Positions 11,369 through 24,900 of a stretch of 64,000 bases of DNA are shown one piece after another. Positions within the stretch are counted from its first letter, which is position 1, and the number at the start of each line of letters is the position of its first letter. Origin of the DNA: Triatoma infestans (lineage: Eukaryota; Arthropoda; Insecta; Hemiptera; Reduviidae). The translations under genes and the position numbers were made by a program. Location of the stretch: NCBI GenBank assembly GCA_011037195.1, contig JAAEAF010002578.1:43261-107260 (forward strand), given 5' to 3'. The notes beneath the pieces are model-generated. The model ran no database searches and was not told the DNA's origin. It saw nothing but the letters and a program-made list of their open reading frames with translations.

Positions 11369-12865
11369 GTAATATAAAAAAATTCATATTTTATTATATT
11401 ATATTCTTATATGATATCTTATTATACTCGTATAATTATTTCTTGTTTTTGTTGGCATTAGTTATTTTTATTTGAAACTTGCAATGTTTACTTTCTCTTA
11501 AGGAAGCATTGCGGAAGAGGAAGTATTGAAATCGTGTCAAATTTTCTAAATTAGTCAGGGACGGGATTAGTTCCATGGTGCTGGTAAGCAGTGATGCCTT
11601 TAGATTTCCTCTTCCTAGAAGCCTTTACGGTTCATTGTTCGGTGGTGGGTAATGTTCAGAAGATTGCACTGAGAATAGTTTCGGAAGGTATAATAGATCT
11701 TTCAGGTCGCAGTACACTATCTCCCAAACGGATCATATCTATTTCCAAAGTCATTGAAGAACCTTGGCCTCATCAATGGTTGTATGCCATCTTCTTATTT
11801 CCATCTGGCGGACCCTGCTCGCGAACACCAGGCCATCACAGTCTGGGTTGTTCTATTGCCTCAAAAAAGAGATCATACAATTCTATTTTTTTTTTTTTCA
11901 GATTCGCCACACTCCATTTGCAGTGACAGAGCCGAATATTTTCTCAGGAATTTACGTTCCCATATCCACAGCATTTTTATTTTTTATTTTGGATTAGAAC
12001 CCAGATTTCACTGGCATATGTAAATGTGGATCGAATGATTTTTTTTGTAAACCAATAATTTTGTTATTCACGACAGGCTTCTAAACTGTTGCAATTTTTG
12101 CACGCATATACTATGCATCGATTACTGGCAGCAATGCTTGCCTTGATTTCTCCTATTACATCATTTTCTTTTGTTATGAAAAACATGAATCTCAGAGATA
12201 GGCACTTTTTTCGTAGTGATTATATGGCTTTATCTTCTGTTGGTTTATATTAAGACCTAGTCTTTTTGTCATAATCTAAATTCCTTTAAATGCTCCGGTC
12301 AGAGAAGCCGTAGATCTGGCGATTCTTATATTTTCATCTGCTTATGTGCATACTACCTTCGCACATAAATGCCTTTCACTTTAACTTATAACTTTTCTCC
12401 AAGAATAGTGATTTCTTTGTATGGTTACTTACTGAGAAAGCTATAATTTAATGCTTTTCTCTAAAGTGCCATTTCTGTACAATGAATAGTTCTCCACATG
12501 TATAAGATTAAAAGAAAATATATATTAAAAGCAGCATTGCTAGAATTCCAATCAGTTATCGGAAAAGCGATTTTATAAACCAGGTTTTGTATTTTTTCCA
12601 AAAAAGGAGCAATGATTTTCTCTAAACTTGGAATACAACTGCACACCGATATAAATATATCCCTTTATTTACCCGGTTTGATGTTGTTATTCTTTGGGGT
12701 TACTATTTGACCCAGTGGGGGTTTGAATAGCGTAAGGTTTAGTCCCTCCCCACAAACGAATAAAAACAATCTATTTATTTGAAATCTTTACCGCAAAAAT
12801 GTTCCTTGAAGTTTGATTTCAAATATAACTGGAGCATTTTCTACAATATAGAAATTCAACTACTA

Positions 12866-12900
<35 letters not shown>

Positions 12901-15900
12901 TGGGCGTCTCAACATCTGGTCATTTGCGCCCGGACCTTCTCAGGTGCAATGCCGGCCTCCGGCAGTGTTTCTCTCGTTACAGACCCACTCTGTCCATCAC
13001 CGGACAGTGAGCTGTAGAGGCTCCTAGGAAGAGAAAATCTAAGGGTAGCACGGCTGGATTCGAACCCGTGATCTCCGCGTTGCTAGTCCAGCGCGCTACC
13101 ACTGAGCTAATCCCTTCCCTCAACTACTATTGCTTGCTATAGTATTCAACTACTATTGCATGTATGTAACATGCTATATATACATATGAAGCTAAACTTT
13201 GAGAACAAATATTTTAAAATGATTTCATAATCTAAGAAAAAAATCAAGTTATACGTACGTACACCAGATTTTTGCTCAACATTTATTCGGTCTCAGCATT
13301 TATAATATTTATAGGATGTGAGAACCGTTTTACGAGGGTCATTCAATAAGTAACGAAACAAATCGCTGTAGCTCAGAAACGGTTTGTTTAAATCAATACA
13401 ATAGTTACAGTGCGACAAGCTGGCATCCTCAGCCATCTTGTTTCTCATCAGCTGTTCGAGAGTATTTGGTAAGCATAACCTCAAATTTATTCAGTTAACA
13501 ATGGCGAGTTCGCTCTAGCATTGCACCTCGGAAGAACAACGCTCAACGATTAAATTTTTAGTTGTAGAGGGTATCAAAGGTAGTGAAATGCATGAAAGAA
13601 TGTTGAAAGTGTACGGGAATAATTGTTTGAACGGTCCGAACGTTTACAAATGGGTAGAACAGTTTAAGTAAGTGTCTGGTGACGAGCAACGAAGTGGACC
13701 ACCGGTTGAAGTTGCAACTTCCTCCCTCGAATCTCGCATTAACGCGTTAATTCAGGATAACAGGCTTATTACTGTTGAACTGATAGCTGAAGAAGTGCAC
13801 GCGAGTGTTGGAACTGTCCATAACATTATTCAGAATAAGCTGCATTACAAGAAAACTTGTGCGAGATGGGTTCCAAGACAACTTACCAAAGCCCATAAAG
13901 AAACCAGGTTTCAAATCAGTCAACAGTTGAAAGAACGATGTTTAATTGAAAAAGAATTTTTCAGTAGAATTGTAACATGTGATGAAACATGGATACGCCA
14001 TTTTGAGCCGAAGAGTCAAAGCATTGAGTGGAAGCATACGGGTTCTCCCAGTCGAAAGAAATTCAAGACCCAGCCGTCTGCAGGTAAAGTCTTGCTTACA
14101 GTATTCTGGGATTCGCAGGGGCCTATTTACTGTGACTATCTCGAAGATCAACGAACCATCAACAGCCAGTATTTACAGTGTATGCTCACAAACAAAGTAA
14201 GGCCTGCCATTCGAACGAAACGTCGTAGACTCTTGACTAAAGGCGTGATTTTCTTCATGACAACGCGTGCCCACACTCCGCACGCTTGACTCAAGAAACA
14301 CTTCACAATTGGGATGGGAGATCCTTCCACATCCTCCCTACAGGCGCCGACCTTGCCCCATCGGACTACCATTTCTTTGGACCCCTTAAGAGGCTAGACG
14401 TGGGAAAGTTTTCAACCCAATGACAAAGTTAAAAATTAAGTGCAAAAGTGGCTTCGAGATCAACCCAAAGAATTTTATGCCAGAAGTATACACAAATTAG
14501 AAGAACGATGGGACAAGTGTATAAATGTTGCTTGGGACTATGTTGAAAAGTAGCTAAACTTTTGTATTGGTTGAATAAATTCAGCGATTTGTCTCGTTAC
14601 TCATTGAATGACCCTCGTATTTCCGGTCGGTTTTTTGGTCCAATTTAAGGAGATACGAGATACATTGACTATATTGTAGACCAGGCAGTGTCTCAATCCC
14701 GAACAAAATTTATATTGAGGGCTTAGTTATTAAACCTAACCTCAAAGATTTCTTGCAAATCAATTTTTTTCCCCTGAATATTTTGTTCCATAAAACATAA
14801 AGCGAAATCGATGAGAACCTTCCTGCTATGTTAACGCGATGACCACTTTCAGATTTGTGAAGAATTCTCCAAAGGGTAGCAGCGAAATAAAATAAAAGCA
14901 AAGGGCAAATAGATATAAATTATATAAATCATATCTGTAATTCTATATCGATATCTATCTACATACATATTTAAAATGCCAAACGTCATTATTTTGATTT
15001 TTTCTTAAATTTTAACTTAAGATTTCTTTCCGAACTTTTTTTTTATTCTTTCAACTTAACACATTTATAAACTTTTTTCAAATTCGTTAATAACGACTCT
15101 ATCGTTGATTAAAAAAAAACAAAAAAAAAATTGCAATATTAAGGAATTTTAATTTACCTACATTCTTAATATGATTTATATAATAAATTATTCTTAATTC
15201 TTAATATAATTTATTAATTTTTAGTTTTAGAGGGAATTCCGATATTTATTGGAAAATTAAAACGTACATTCGCTTTGGATAACAAATTTTTTGGCATTCA
15301 CAGAGAATTATATAACTTAATGGATCAATTAACTACAGAAAGTTTACAATGCTCATTTGAAGCAATCTGCGATGCAGGTACATTTCATATATATATATTA
15401 CTATATAATAGTCAGATATTTGAAACAATAAATATTAGCGATTTACTTGCAGGTGTCAACCCGTTCAGCTTAAATGGTAGCAACACTGCAGTTTTAATGT
15501 CTTCTGTTCTCAGTGAAACAGAACTGAGCGTTACTACGACACAAAAACTGCAAGGTCCTGGAATGGTTGGCCAGAGCAGAGGAATGCAAGCAAATCGAAT
15601 ATCATATTTTCTGAATTTGAATGGTAATTATTTTTAAGTTATGGTATTGCAAAGCAGTATGGTATGATACAACATTAGTTATGAAGGTGATACTAGCTGG
15701 GTGGTAACAAGCTGGATTTGGAACGCGGAGATCTGTGTTGCCTTTAAATTTTCATGCCCTAATCGCCTCTACAGCTCATTGTCCAGTGTTAGGTAGTGTT
15801 GCCTATAACGAAAGAACATTGCCCGGAAGCCAGCAGTGCTGTAAAAAGTTCCGGCCGCCTAGCCACAATTGCTTTACGCTCCTTTAAAAAAAAAAAAATT

Positions 15901-18900
15901 CGTTGTCTGGTTAAAGTTAAGTGTTAGATAACTATTGGTGAAAATGCGTCTCTTGTCTATAGTCATTCCTCCCCTCTCGTTTTCACCGTCAATATCTGTT
16001 GCCAATAAGAAATAAATCATGGAGGATGTCATTCCAAGTAAAGGCGTAGGTAAAAATTTTACAAATGAAAGTGATAGATATTTATAATGAGTAGATAATT
16101 AGGAATTTCATAAAATCGTTGAACCCAAATAATGAGAAAATCACGAAAAAATGATTCAATAAAAATACACTTCCGGTTGCTAGATTGTGTTCTTTATTAG
16201 ATGCGATGCGTGTACTAAACTAAATATCAATTTGAGTTTCTTGCAATTTTTCGTTTTTGACATAATATTTTGTTCACACGCATACATACAACAAACACAA
16301 AGGCGCGCGCACACACATATACACACCATTCGCTAAAAATTTTTTTGGACTTGGAGGTCCTCAGTATTTCCCGTGACAATTCAATTTCGCAAATTGATAC
16401 GTTACCAACATTTACCGTAACAGAAAGACAGGAAGTAAAGAGTGACGGTATCAGAAAGTAAAAATTAACTTTCCTTAAAAAAAAAAAATCAGATCAAGCA
16501 ACAATAATAGTAGGTCAAAAAATTCGTAAGAACAAAAAGAATGAATGTTTGTTATTTTCATTTGACCTCCCACAGTTGATATACCAAATAAAAACTTTAT
16601 CAGGGCCAAGTTTTGTAATGCAGGCTACTTGGAATGGAGGAATGCTAGCCCTACAGGAAGCTTACAGGTTAATATCTAGCGGTCAATGTGCTGCAGTCAT
16701 AGTAGGTGCCGCTAATTCTGTATACAGACCGGAAGTTTCTTTTCATTATCAAAGATTGGGTAAATTGAATAGCGATGGCAAGACGAAGTGTTTCAGTGCT
16801 GACGGTAAATATACTAAACCAATAGCGAGAGTGCAAAGTTAAGTTTACTTGTAAAGACAAAGGGATAATGTCAATTATATATTACAGCTGATGGTTATAC
16901 ACGATCAGAAGGATGTGTAGTGTTTTTCTTGCAAAGAGCAGAGGATGCCAAGCGGTCCTATGGAACTGTTGTAAACGTTCTTACACACAACCTTGGTTCA
17001 CGTCCCACTTCATTTACAGATTTCTGTCCTGAGCTATATAAAGATCTATTATTGCGAGTCTATAAAGAAGCACAAATTGATCCATCGGAAGTCTGTTACA
17101 TAGAAGCAGATGGTAGTGCTTCAAAAGTGAGTATAGTTAAGTTATGGAAATTTTATCCATCTTAACATGTTTCTTTTCATTAGCTCTGATCGTTTTCGAA
17201 TTTTCATCCATCGTCAAATGATCCTTCATCATCTTGATCGTTTAGAGATTTGACTTCAACTCTCTCTCTCTCTCTCATTATATATACATATATAGCGTCG
17301 TTGTGCATGCATGTATCTGTGTCTGTGTAACGTATCTGTTTGTATTATTATCACAAACCTGATTACTCGAATAATTCGAATAAAAGTTATTCTCATTACT
17401 TCCACTTATTCAATACATTGCATTAGGTATGAGATGACATTTATCACTTAGAGTACATAAAGATTAAGAAAGTTATCTAATTAGAGAATTAGTAACTATG
17501 CGAGACTTATTTCGACAAAATTTCGTGATGAATTAGTTCTGAACTGTCTTTGTAAACTCTTTATTGGGCATTGCAAACACTATTTAATTGATTCCAGTGC
17601 CTGCTGAAACTTTATAATCAAAATCTGGATTTTGCTCTTCTGTGTTCTAGCCGGAGCTTTTGGAATGCTTAAGAGTGATAAACTGCAGATGTCGATGATA
17701 TAGATGGTAGACAAATCGTTTCGTAGCAATTTGGTAGTGGTAGAGGCATTGTATTTCCACAATATACCTTATTCCATCTTTTATTATAAGACTAATATAT
17801 TCTCTGAGGTTTTTGATACTCTCCAGGCTTCTTTTAACCTATTTTATCCTGAATAACATTCACATCTGATGCTAACCAAAAACTAAAGCTAATTTCTTTT
17901 CGTAGAAAATGGATGCCTTAGAATTAAACTGTATATCAGAAGTGATGTGTACAAACAGAACAACCCCATTGGCTATTGGCAGTGTTAAAAGTAATGTTGG
18001 CCATACTGAAGGTGCATCAAGCCTGATGTCTATCGTTAAAGTTTTGATGGCTTTCCGATCTGGATTTATTGCTCCAAACTTACATTACACTTCTCCAAAT
18101 CCTGATGTACCAGCATTATTATCTGGCCAGATGGATGTGAGTATCAAAAATATATATGCTCAGCTATTTCAAGAACATAGTATTATATACTATATAATCT
18201 GAGCAAATTTTAATTAAATATATAATATAATCCATTATTATAATACCATATGAGTGCAACCACCAAAGCATGGATTCACATAAATCACAAGAATAGTGGG
18301 TGAAAGCTCGAGACCAGAGGCAGGTGGAAAAATTTATTAATAGCTACCCGCCCAGGCTTCAGACAAAACTACTCCAACAAAGCCATGCGGCCATACGGAC
18401 GATTATAGGACTTCTCACTGGCCACTGTAGACACATGCGTAGCATGGGCCTGAGCAGGTTTTGTCAGGAAGAAGAGGAAACAGCCTACACGTACTACGTA
18501 GGAGGCTTGAGTGGTTGAGATTTCTCTTCTTTGAGAGATTTTCTCTCTATGTTTACTTTACTACCCTAACTTCTAAGCAATTTCAGCATTATTTGTCCTC
18601 TTCTGGGCAACTGTTCTTGGCAAGTGATGATTGCAATCTTAAACAAGAATGATGGTGCAGAATAACAAACCACGTAGTCAGATCTCATTCTCATCTGTTC
18701 TTTATTCTGAGAATTACCTCTGCTGCGCACCATCTGAACGTTCACATTGAGGAACTTCCTGTTGAAAGCAACAAGATATAATAGACATATTCAAACTTTA
18801 CTTCCACAACTACACTCAACGATCTTTCTTCTAACGATTCTCCTAGTTTATTAATGCTCTTGACCAACTAGTACATACGTGCTCCTGCTCTGATATCAGA

Positions 18901-21900
18901 GAATGGATTGGGACAAATTCGGAGAAAAATTAGAAAAATTATTAGCCAAAAAAATAAATATAAATACAATTTGAGTCACATTAGGAATTTCATGAAGGAA
19001 AAGGATCGTGAGTTTCGGTCTTTTTTTTGAAAAAAATAAAAAAACTTAAATTCTTGCCGACGTTTCGACAAATATATTGTTTTTTTCAAGGCATAAAAAA
19101 TAAAAAAATAAAAACTAAAATGATTTTTTTAATTTGTTCACTATTCTCTGTATTGTTGAGGTGTTCTCAACTTTTTATTTACAAAATTATACATAAGTTT
19201 TCAAGTTTGATATGTTTTAAAGATTATTTAATAGTTTTTATTTTTTTTTTTATGCCTTGAAAAAGACAATATATTTGTCGAAACGTTGGCAAGAATTTAA
19301 GTTTTTTTATTTTTTTCAAAAAAAAGACCGAAACTCACGATCCTTTTCCTTCATACAAGCAACGGTCGAGAAGAATCTACCATAATTAGGAATTTCTTTT
19401 TAATTTTTATGACCACAAAACAATTATGCAACTAATAGGTTTACACATGTTTTTGAAATCTGACTGCATAATTTTTTTTATAGGTAATCACTGAACCAAC
19501 TCCTCTAAATGGAAATATAGTTGGAGTAAGCAGTATAGGACTGTCCGGCAGTTATGGGCATGTCATTATCAAACAGAATTCAAAAATTAAAAGCAATTTA
19601 AAAAAATTATCTTCCAGTAATATACCTTGGCTGTTTATAATTTCAGGCAGAAATGAAAACTTTTTGAGAAATGTGGTTGAAAGGGTAAATTAATTTGTAA
19701 GTCTAATTTTATTGACCCTTATTAAGTATAGAAATGAAGAAGCAACATTTTTATTTGCAGATGGAAACGATGCCTTTTAACGAGGAATTCCTTAGGTTGA
19801 CTCACTATGTCTTTAAGTCACCCTTGAAAGGATATTATTTTAGAGGTTATACATTGCTGAACACAAATGATAAAGAGGAGTTTGAAATCAAAGTAAATTT
19901 TTCTTTATTAACTTAATTAAACGATGGAGATCTTTATTAAGATTAATGATCTCAAAAGAGAAAAAAATTATAAATCTTAGAAATTTATCAATGTCCTTTC
20001 TGCTGAAGATATCTGCTCCCACTCCGGCTTCTTTAAAATATGAATTAGGGTGGTCATAATTATTTGAAATTAAATTCTCTGAAATCAAAATCATGATATT
20101 CATTTGCAAATGCTCTCATCAAATCTACTTTTCCTACACCTCGATAACCTCACCGCCACAAAATATAATCTGGTATGCCCCACAAACAAATAACTTCGTA
20201 TAACTTTTGAACGGCATAATTCATGGGAGATTTATGTTACACAAATCTGCAATTGTTCATCCTTACATGAAAATGATAAACCATCCCAGCAGAGCCTTCC
20301 AAAAAAAAAAAAAAAAGACATACCTTTTGTTTTCCTTAATTTTTCCCACTTTGATTGTTTATGCTAGTTTTTACGGGGCTCTTTGGAGAATCTCTAGAAA
20401 GTAACATAAAAATTTCATGAAATAATCCTTAAGATGCAACTTTGAGATCCCAAAGTGCCCAGATTCCCTAACTGACTCTGCATTAAGATGGCATATTAAA
20501 ATCTCAATTCACATTCGTTGTTTACTCCACACTAATTCTTGCCCCTATAACTTTTATATTTGTCTCACTTGAAAGCAGCAGGTAATAATAATTTTTCCTT
20601 ATACCACATCCATCAAGCCCACCTCTTGGCTTCAGATCCGCCTTTCTTTATTTGCTCCATCTCCAGTAAGCTATTTAATTTTATTAGTTACTTTATTATA
20701 AATTTATTTTGTACATTAATCTTTTTATTGATTCAGTTTAAATGTTTTTCATTTAAAACGTAATTAAGCCAGACGAGCATAATCTTCTTGTTCTTTGAAA
20801 TTTATTTTTATGTATCTTGCTTATACCAAAATCATTTTTTCATTTCAAAAATTTTCTACAGCAATGTGATACAGGAGAAAAGAGACCTATTTGGTATTTA
20901 TTCTCTGGAATGGGCTCACAATGGCCTAGAATGGGCGTAGATCTAATGCGATTACCAACATTTGCAAGAGCTATAAACTATTGCCATGAAGTTCTTCAAC
21001 CAAAAGGAATTAATTTGTTGGAAATCATACATTCTACTGATCCACATATTTACGATTCTATATTGAATTCTTTTATTGGTATAGCAGCTATACAGGTGTT
21101 ATCACTTTTCCATTCTCTTTTTGTGTTCATGAAATATTAATTTAATATTTTTCTCTACTCAGTGAGAGTTCGCTTAAACTAATATGGACCCCTTCAATGA
21201 TAGGTGCAATTTTTTTTGTATTTTGTTTTTGATAGATATTAACTAAACATTGAAAGTATAGCGACTAATGATATAGTCAAAAAGGTTACTCATTAGAAAA
21301 TTAATCATAATTAAAGATTGATAAATAATCACGACAAACGCCTATTATAGTATTCGTTTTGCGTTAGTAATAAACACTCGATAAATAAGAATCAATAAGT
21401 CCTAATAATGATAGGTCTGGTACCACTGATGCGGAGGATTACACCTATTTTAGACAACTTAACTAACTGCTCATTACCAGAAATTCTCTTGAGATCTCAA
21501 AGTGAAAAACCGGTGCTGTGATAAGATCTATTCAGAAATCTAATCATCCCACGGAAGCAGGAAATTAAATATTTACTGAAGTCGAGTGGCCAAAATATCA
21601 CTCATTTTGAGCTTTAAAAGAGCACTAGCTGTGAACCTATTTATAATCGATTTTTTTTTTAAACATTACTTTTCGTTTTTGCACATTTAGCTCTAATTTC
21701 TTACTATTTTTTCTTAATGAATAGTTATTTAAATGATTTGCGCTCATGCGTTGGTCTAGTGGTTAGGGTACTCGCCTTTAGTGTGAGAATTTGGGGATTG
21801 AGTCCTTTGTAGGAACAAACAGTATTGATCCAGTGTCGTGAGAAAAAAATGGAGAAATACAGTTTGTAGCGAACCGAGTAACGAAGGCTTATACAAACGG

Positions 21901-24900
21901 CGGCTGGAACTATACGTTCCGAATAAAAGAAACGCCGTCAGGAAAGCCTTGGTCCATTATGGGGCCAGTTGTGCCAAAGTTTTTTTTTATATATTTTTTA
22001 ATTGAAATAAACTGCTGGACAAAAGTATTGCATAAAATTTCAAAGTATTATAATTTGAAGTTGAAAGATATTTTCGTATTTTTCTTTTATGGATTCATGT
22101 TTTTGAACTCTAATCCAAAGGAAAGAAGAACAACTACCAAAGATTTAAGAAAAACCTGGCTTTATAACACAGAATAAAAAATAAAGCTCAAAAAAAAAAA
22201 ATCTGTAAAATTCAAAATTAAAATGGTTCTTATTTATTATCACTTCTTCATTTTTTTCAACAGTATTTAGTGATACCTACTCTTGCTCTGATAACTGCAG
22301 CAAGCGTCCTTGGCATTGAAGAGGGTAGATTTTGGATAACCTCTTGAGAAATCTATTCCAGTCTTCAATAACTGCTGTACATAGCTCCCTGAGACGCCCT
22401 GAGCCGAAGTCTGAGCGTCTTCCAATTGAGAAACTAAACGTCGAATCCCAACATCCTGTAGGTACTCAAGGTCAACTCGAGCAGTGTGACATCTAGCACT
22501 GTCCTGCATTAATAGAAAATCATCACCGATTCTTTCAGAAATTGGCACAACATATCGCTGAAGAACCTCTTCAAGGTACTTCCGGGCATTTAGCGTTCCA
22601 TTTTCCACGATATGTAAGTCTGTACGTCCGTCAAAACTTAACAAATCCCCAAATCATAACACCACCTCCACCAAAAACCACTCTTGGAGAAATGTTAGCC
22701 TCTGCATATCTCTCACCTTGACGCCTCCAAACTCTCATCCTTCTATCTGGAGAATGTAGGGTGAATCTCAGCTCATCTGTGAATAAAACACGTCTCCAAT
22801 CCTCTGTTGTCCAATTGACATGTTCTCGAGAATATTGCAGTCTGGCGATTCTATGTGGTCTGGTGAGAAGAGGGCTAGTAGCGGATATCCTGGAAGCCAA
22901 ATTTGCTTCATTTAACCTTCTTCTGACTGTCCTACTTGAAATATCGACATTATGGACATCAGCGATCAAGTGACGTAATTGATTGCTAGTGACGAACTTG
23001 TTCCCTAAGACAAATCTCTCATCTGTCCTGGTTGTACTTCTAGGGCGGCCAGAGTAGCTACCAGTCTCCTTATGGCGTGCTAAAATGCTTTAGACAGTGG
23101 CTCATTCGTAGTTTCTGAGGAATTGTTGCTTGATTTAGCCATTCCTCATGTACTGTCACCACACTTACTGCAATTTCATCCGAATAATTACCATGAAGAG
23201 GCATGTTAAGAACAAAATGCGAAAAAAAGAACTGATAAGAAAAACTAAACAAAAATGTGTAGGAGAGAGAAATTACCAGAAACAGTGAAAGTAAAGAACT
23301 GGAATTATTATTGTATTTTCAAGAGTTCAGAGAATTAGTCACTTGAAAACATAAATAAATGGTTCAGTCTCTTATTTCTCTTTGGTTCAGAGTTCATTTA
23401 CAACGATGTATAAAAAAAAATGCAGTAATAGACTGGAAATTCAAATTAGATCATTTTAAAATTGTATGCAATACTTTTGTCCAGCAGTTTACATTATGTG
23501 CTTATTATTTGAAAAATAAATTTGAGAAACGTAGTTTATTTAGTACAAGTCAATTCTAAGTATTTTTGTCATTTATTTCAATAACTCCATTGTATACAAC
23601 ATTTTGTTTTGCTCGAACGCGGCCTGATCTTAATTAAATTCTAACAGATTGGATTAGTGGATGTGCTCAAAGAGTTAGGCGTAAAACCTGACGGAATGAT
23701 AGGACATTCTGTTGGTGAACTTGGCTGTGCTTATGCTGATGGATGTTTTACTGCTGAACAAATGATACTGGGAGCATATTCCAGAGGGAAAGCTTCACTT
23801 GAAGTTCCATTAATAAAAGGAATGATGGCTGCTGTTGGTAAGAATGCTGAAAAATCAAATTTATAGGTATAACTCAAATTTTCTTTGCTATTTAACTTTG
23901 TTTGACTGATGTCATCAAGATTCTGCTCACTTGTTTGACTGATGTCATCAAGATTCTGTTGTTGTGGTTGGTTCCGCACAGCTGGAAAGCATCAGAGATA
24001 TTTTCCGTGATAGCCTGCTTCTTTTTGTGGTCATCGACAGGTTGCGAGCGTTCGTCTATCATCAGGATGCGTTTGTCAAACAGTGTGATAACATAGATTT
24101 GCACAGAGCAAATTTAGTTTATACACTCAGATCTTGGTGACATCAGTCAAACAAGGAAGCAGAATATTGATAACATCAGTCAAACAAGGAAGCAGAATTC
24201 ACCAAGTTTATACACCAGTGTATAAACTAAATTTGCTCTGTGCAAATCTATGTTATCACACTGTTTGACAAACGCATCCTGATGATGAGCGAACGCCCAA
24301 AACCGGTCGATGATCACAAAAAGAAGCAGGCTATCAAGGAAAATATCTCTGATTAAGATTCTGCTTCCTTGTTTTGACTGATGTCATCAAGATTCTACTT
24401 CCTTGTTTGACTGATGTCATCAAAATTCTGCTCCCTGGTTTGACTGATATAATTAAGATTCTGCTCCCTTGTTTGACTGATGTCATCAAAATTCTGCTTC
24501 ACTTATGTGACTGATGACATCAAGATTCTGCTTCTTTTTTTGACTGATATCATCAAGATTCTGCTCCGTGGTTTGACTGACATCATTATGATTCTGCTCC
24601 CTTCTTTCTTAATGTAGCCTTTCAAGTCAAGCTGACCTGTTAGAATAGATTTCATCTCTCTTTCCGTTATGCTTTCACTTCTGGCTTTGTCGACCTCTTT
24701 ACCGGTCACTAGTTATCAATTTTGTACCTTGCAATGCATTTTTTTTGGACGATACCCTTCAACGGTAAAACAACTCAGCTTCCTCCCAAATTTATCTCCT
24801 CCACTAAACTTCCTTATAAAAGGGGAAACTAAGTTAAAATATGCATAGCAAACTGGATTTCTTGGTGGGTAACACATACTGAAAAAGATTTTGCTCCCAA

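Larger units (their letters stand above)
23898..24610. repeat. 33-bp minisatellite arrays
   Basis: The unit GACTGATGTCATCAAGATTC plus a CTCCCTTGTTT-like segment recurs about 33 bp apart: about two copies at 23898-23956, two in reverse at 24137-24200, and about eight at 24352-24610. The arrays bracket the hammerhead-like units listed separately. Confidence 0.85.

Noticed and set aside
11591..12023. Overlapping open frames with an acceptor-like TTTTTCAG at about 11900 that might be a KS exon.
   Set aside because: The text does not match KS, includes a SINE tail, and exons 1 and 2 join in phase without it.
16549..16603. Start of exon 4 at the CACAG acceptor (16575) giving extra residues before GPSF.
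   Set aside because: It is out of phase with exon 3; the acceptor at 16603 restores both phase and the GPSF consensus.
24503..24709. Repetitive open frame on the minus strand ([16 protein letters not shown] type) as a coding repeat protein.
   Set aside because: It is the translation of the 33-bp minisatellite; no start context, splice sites or conservation support coding.
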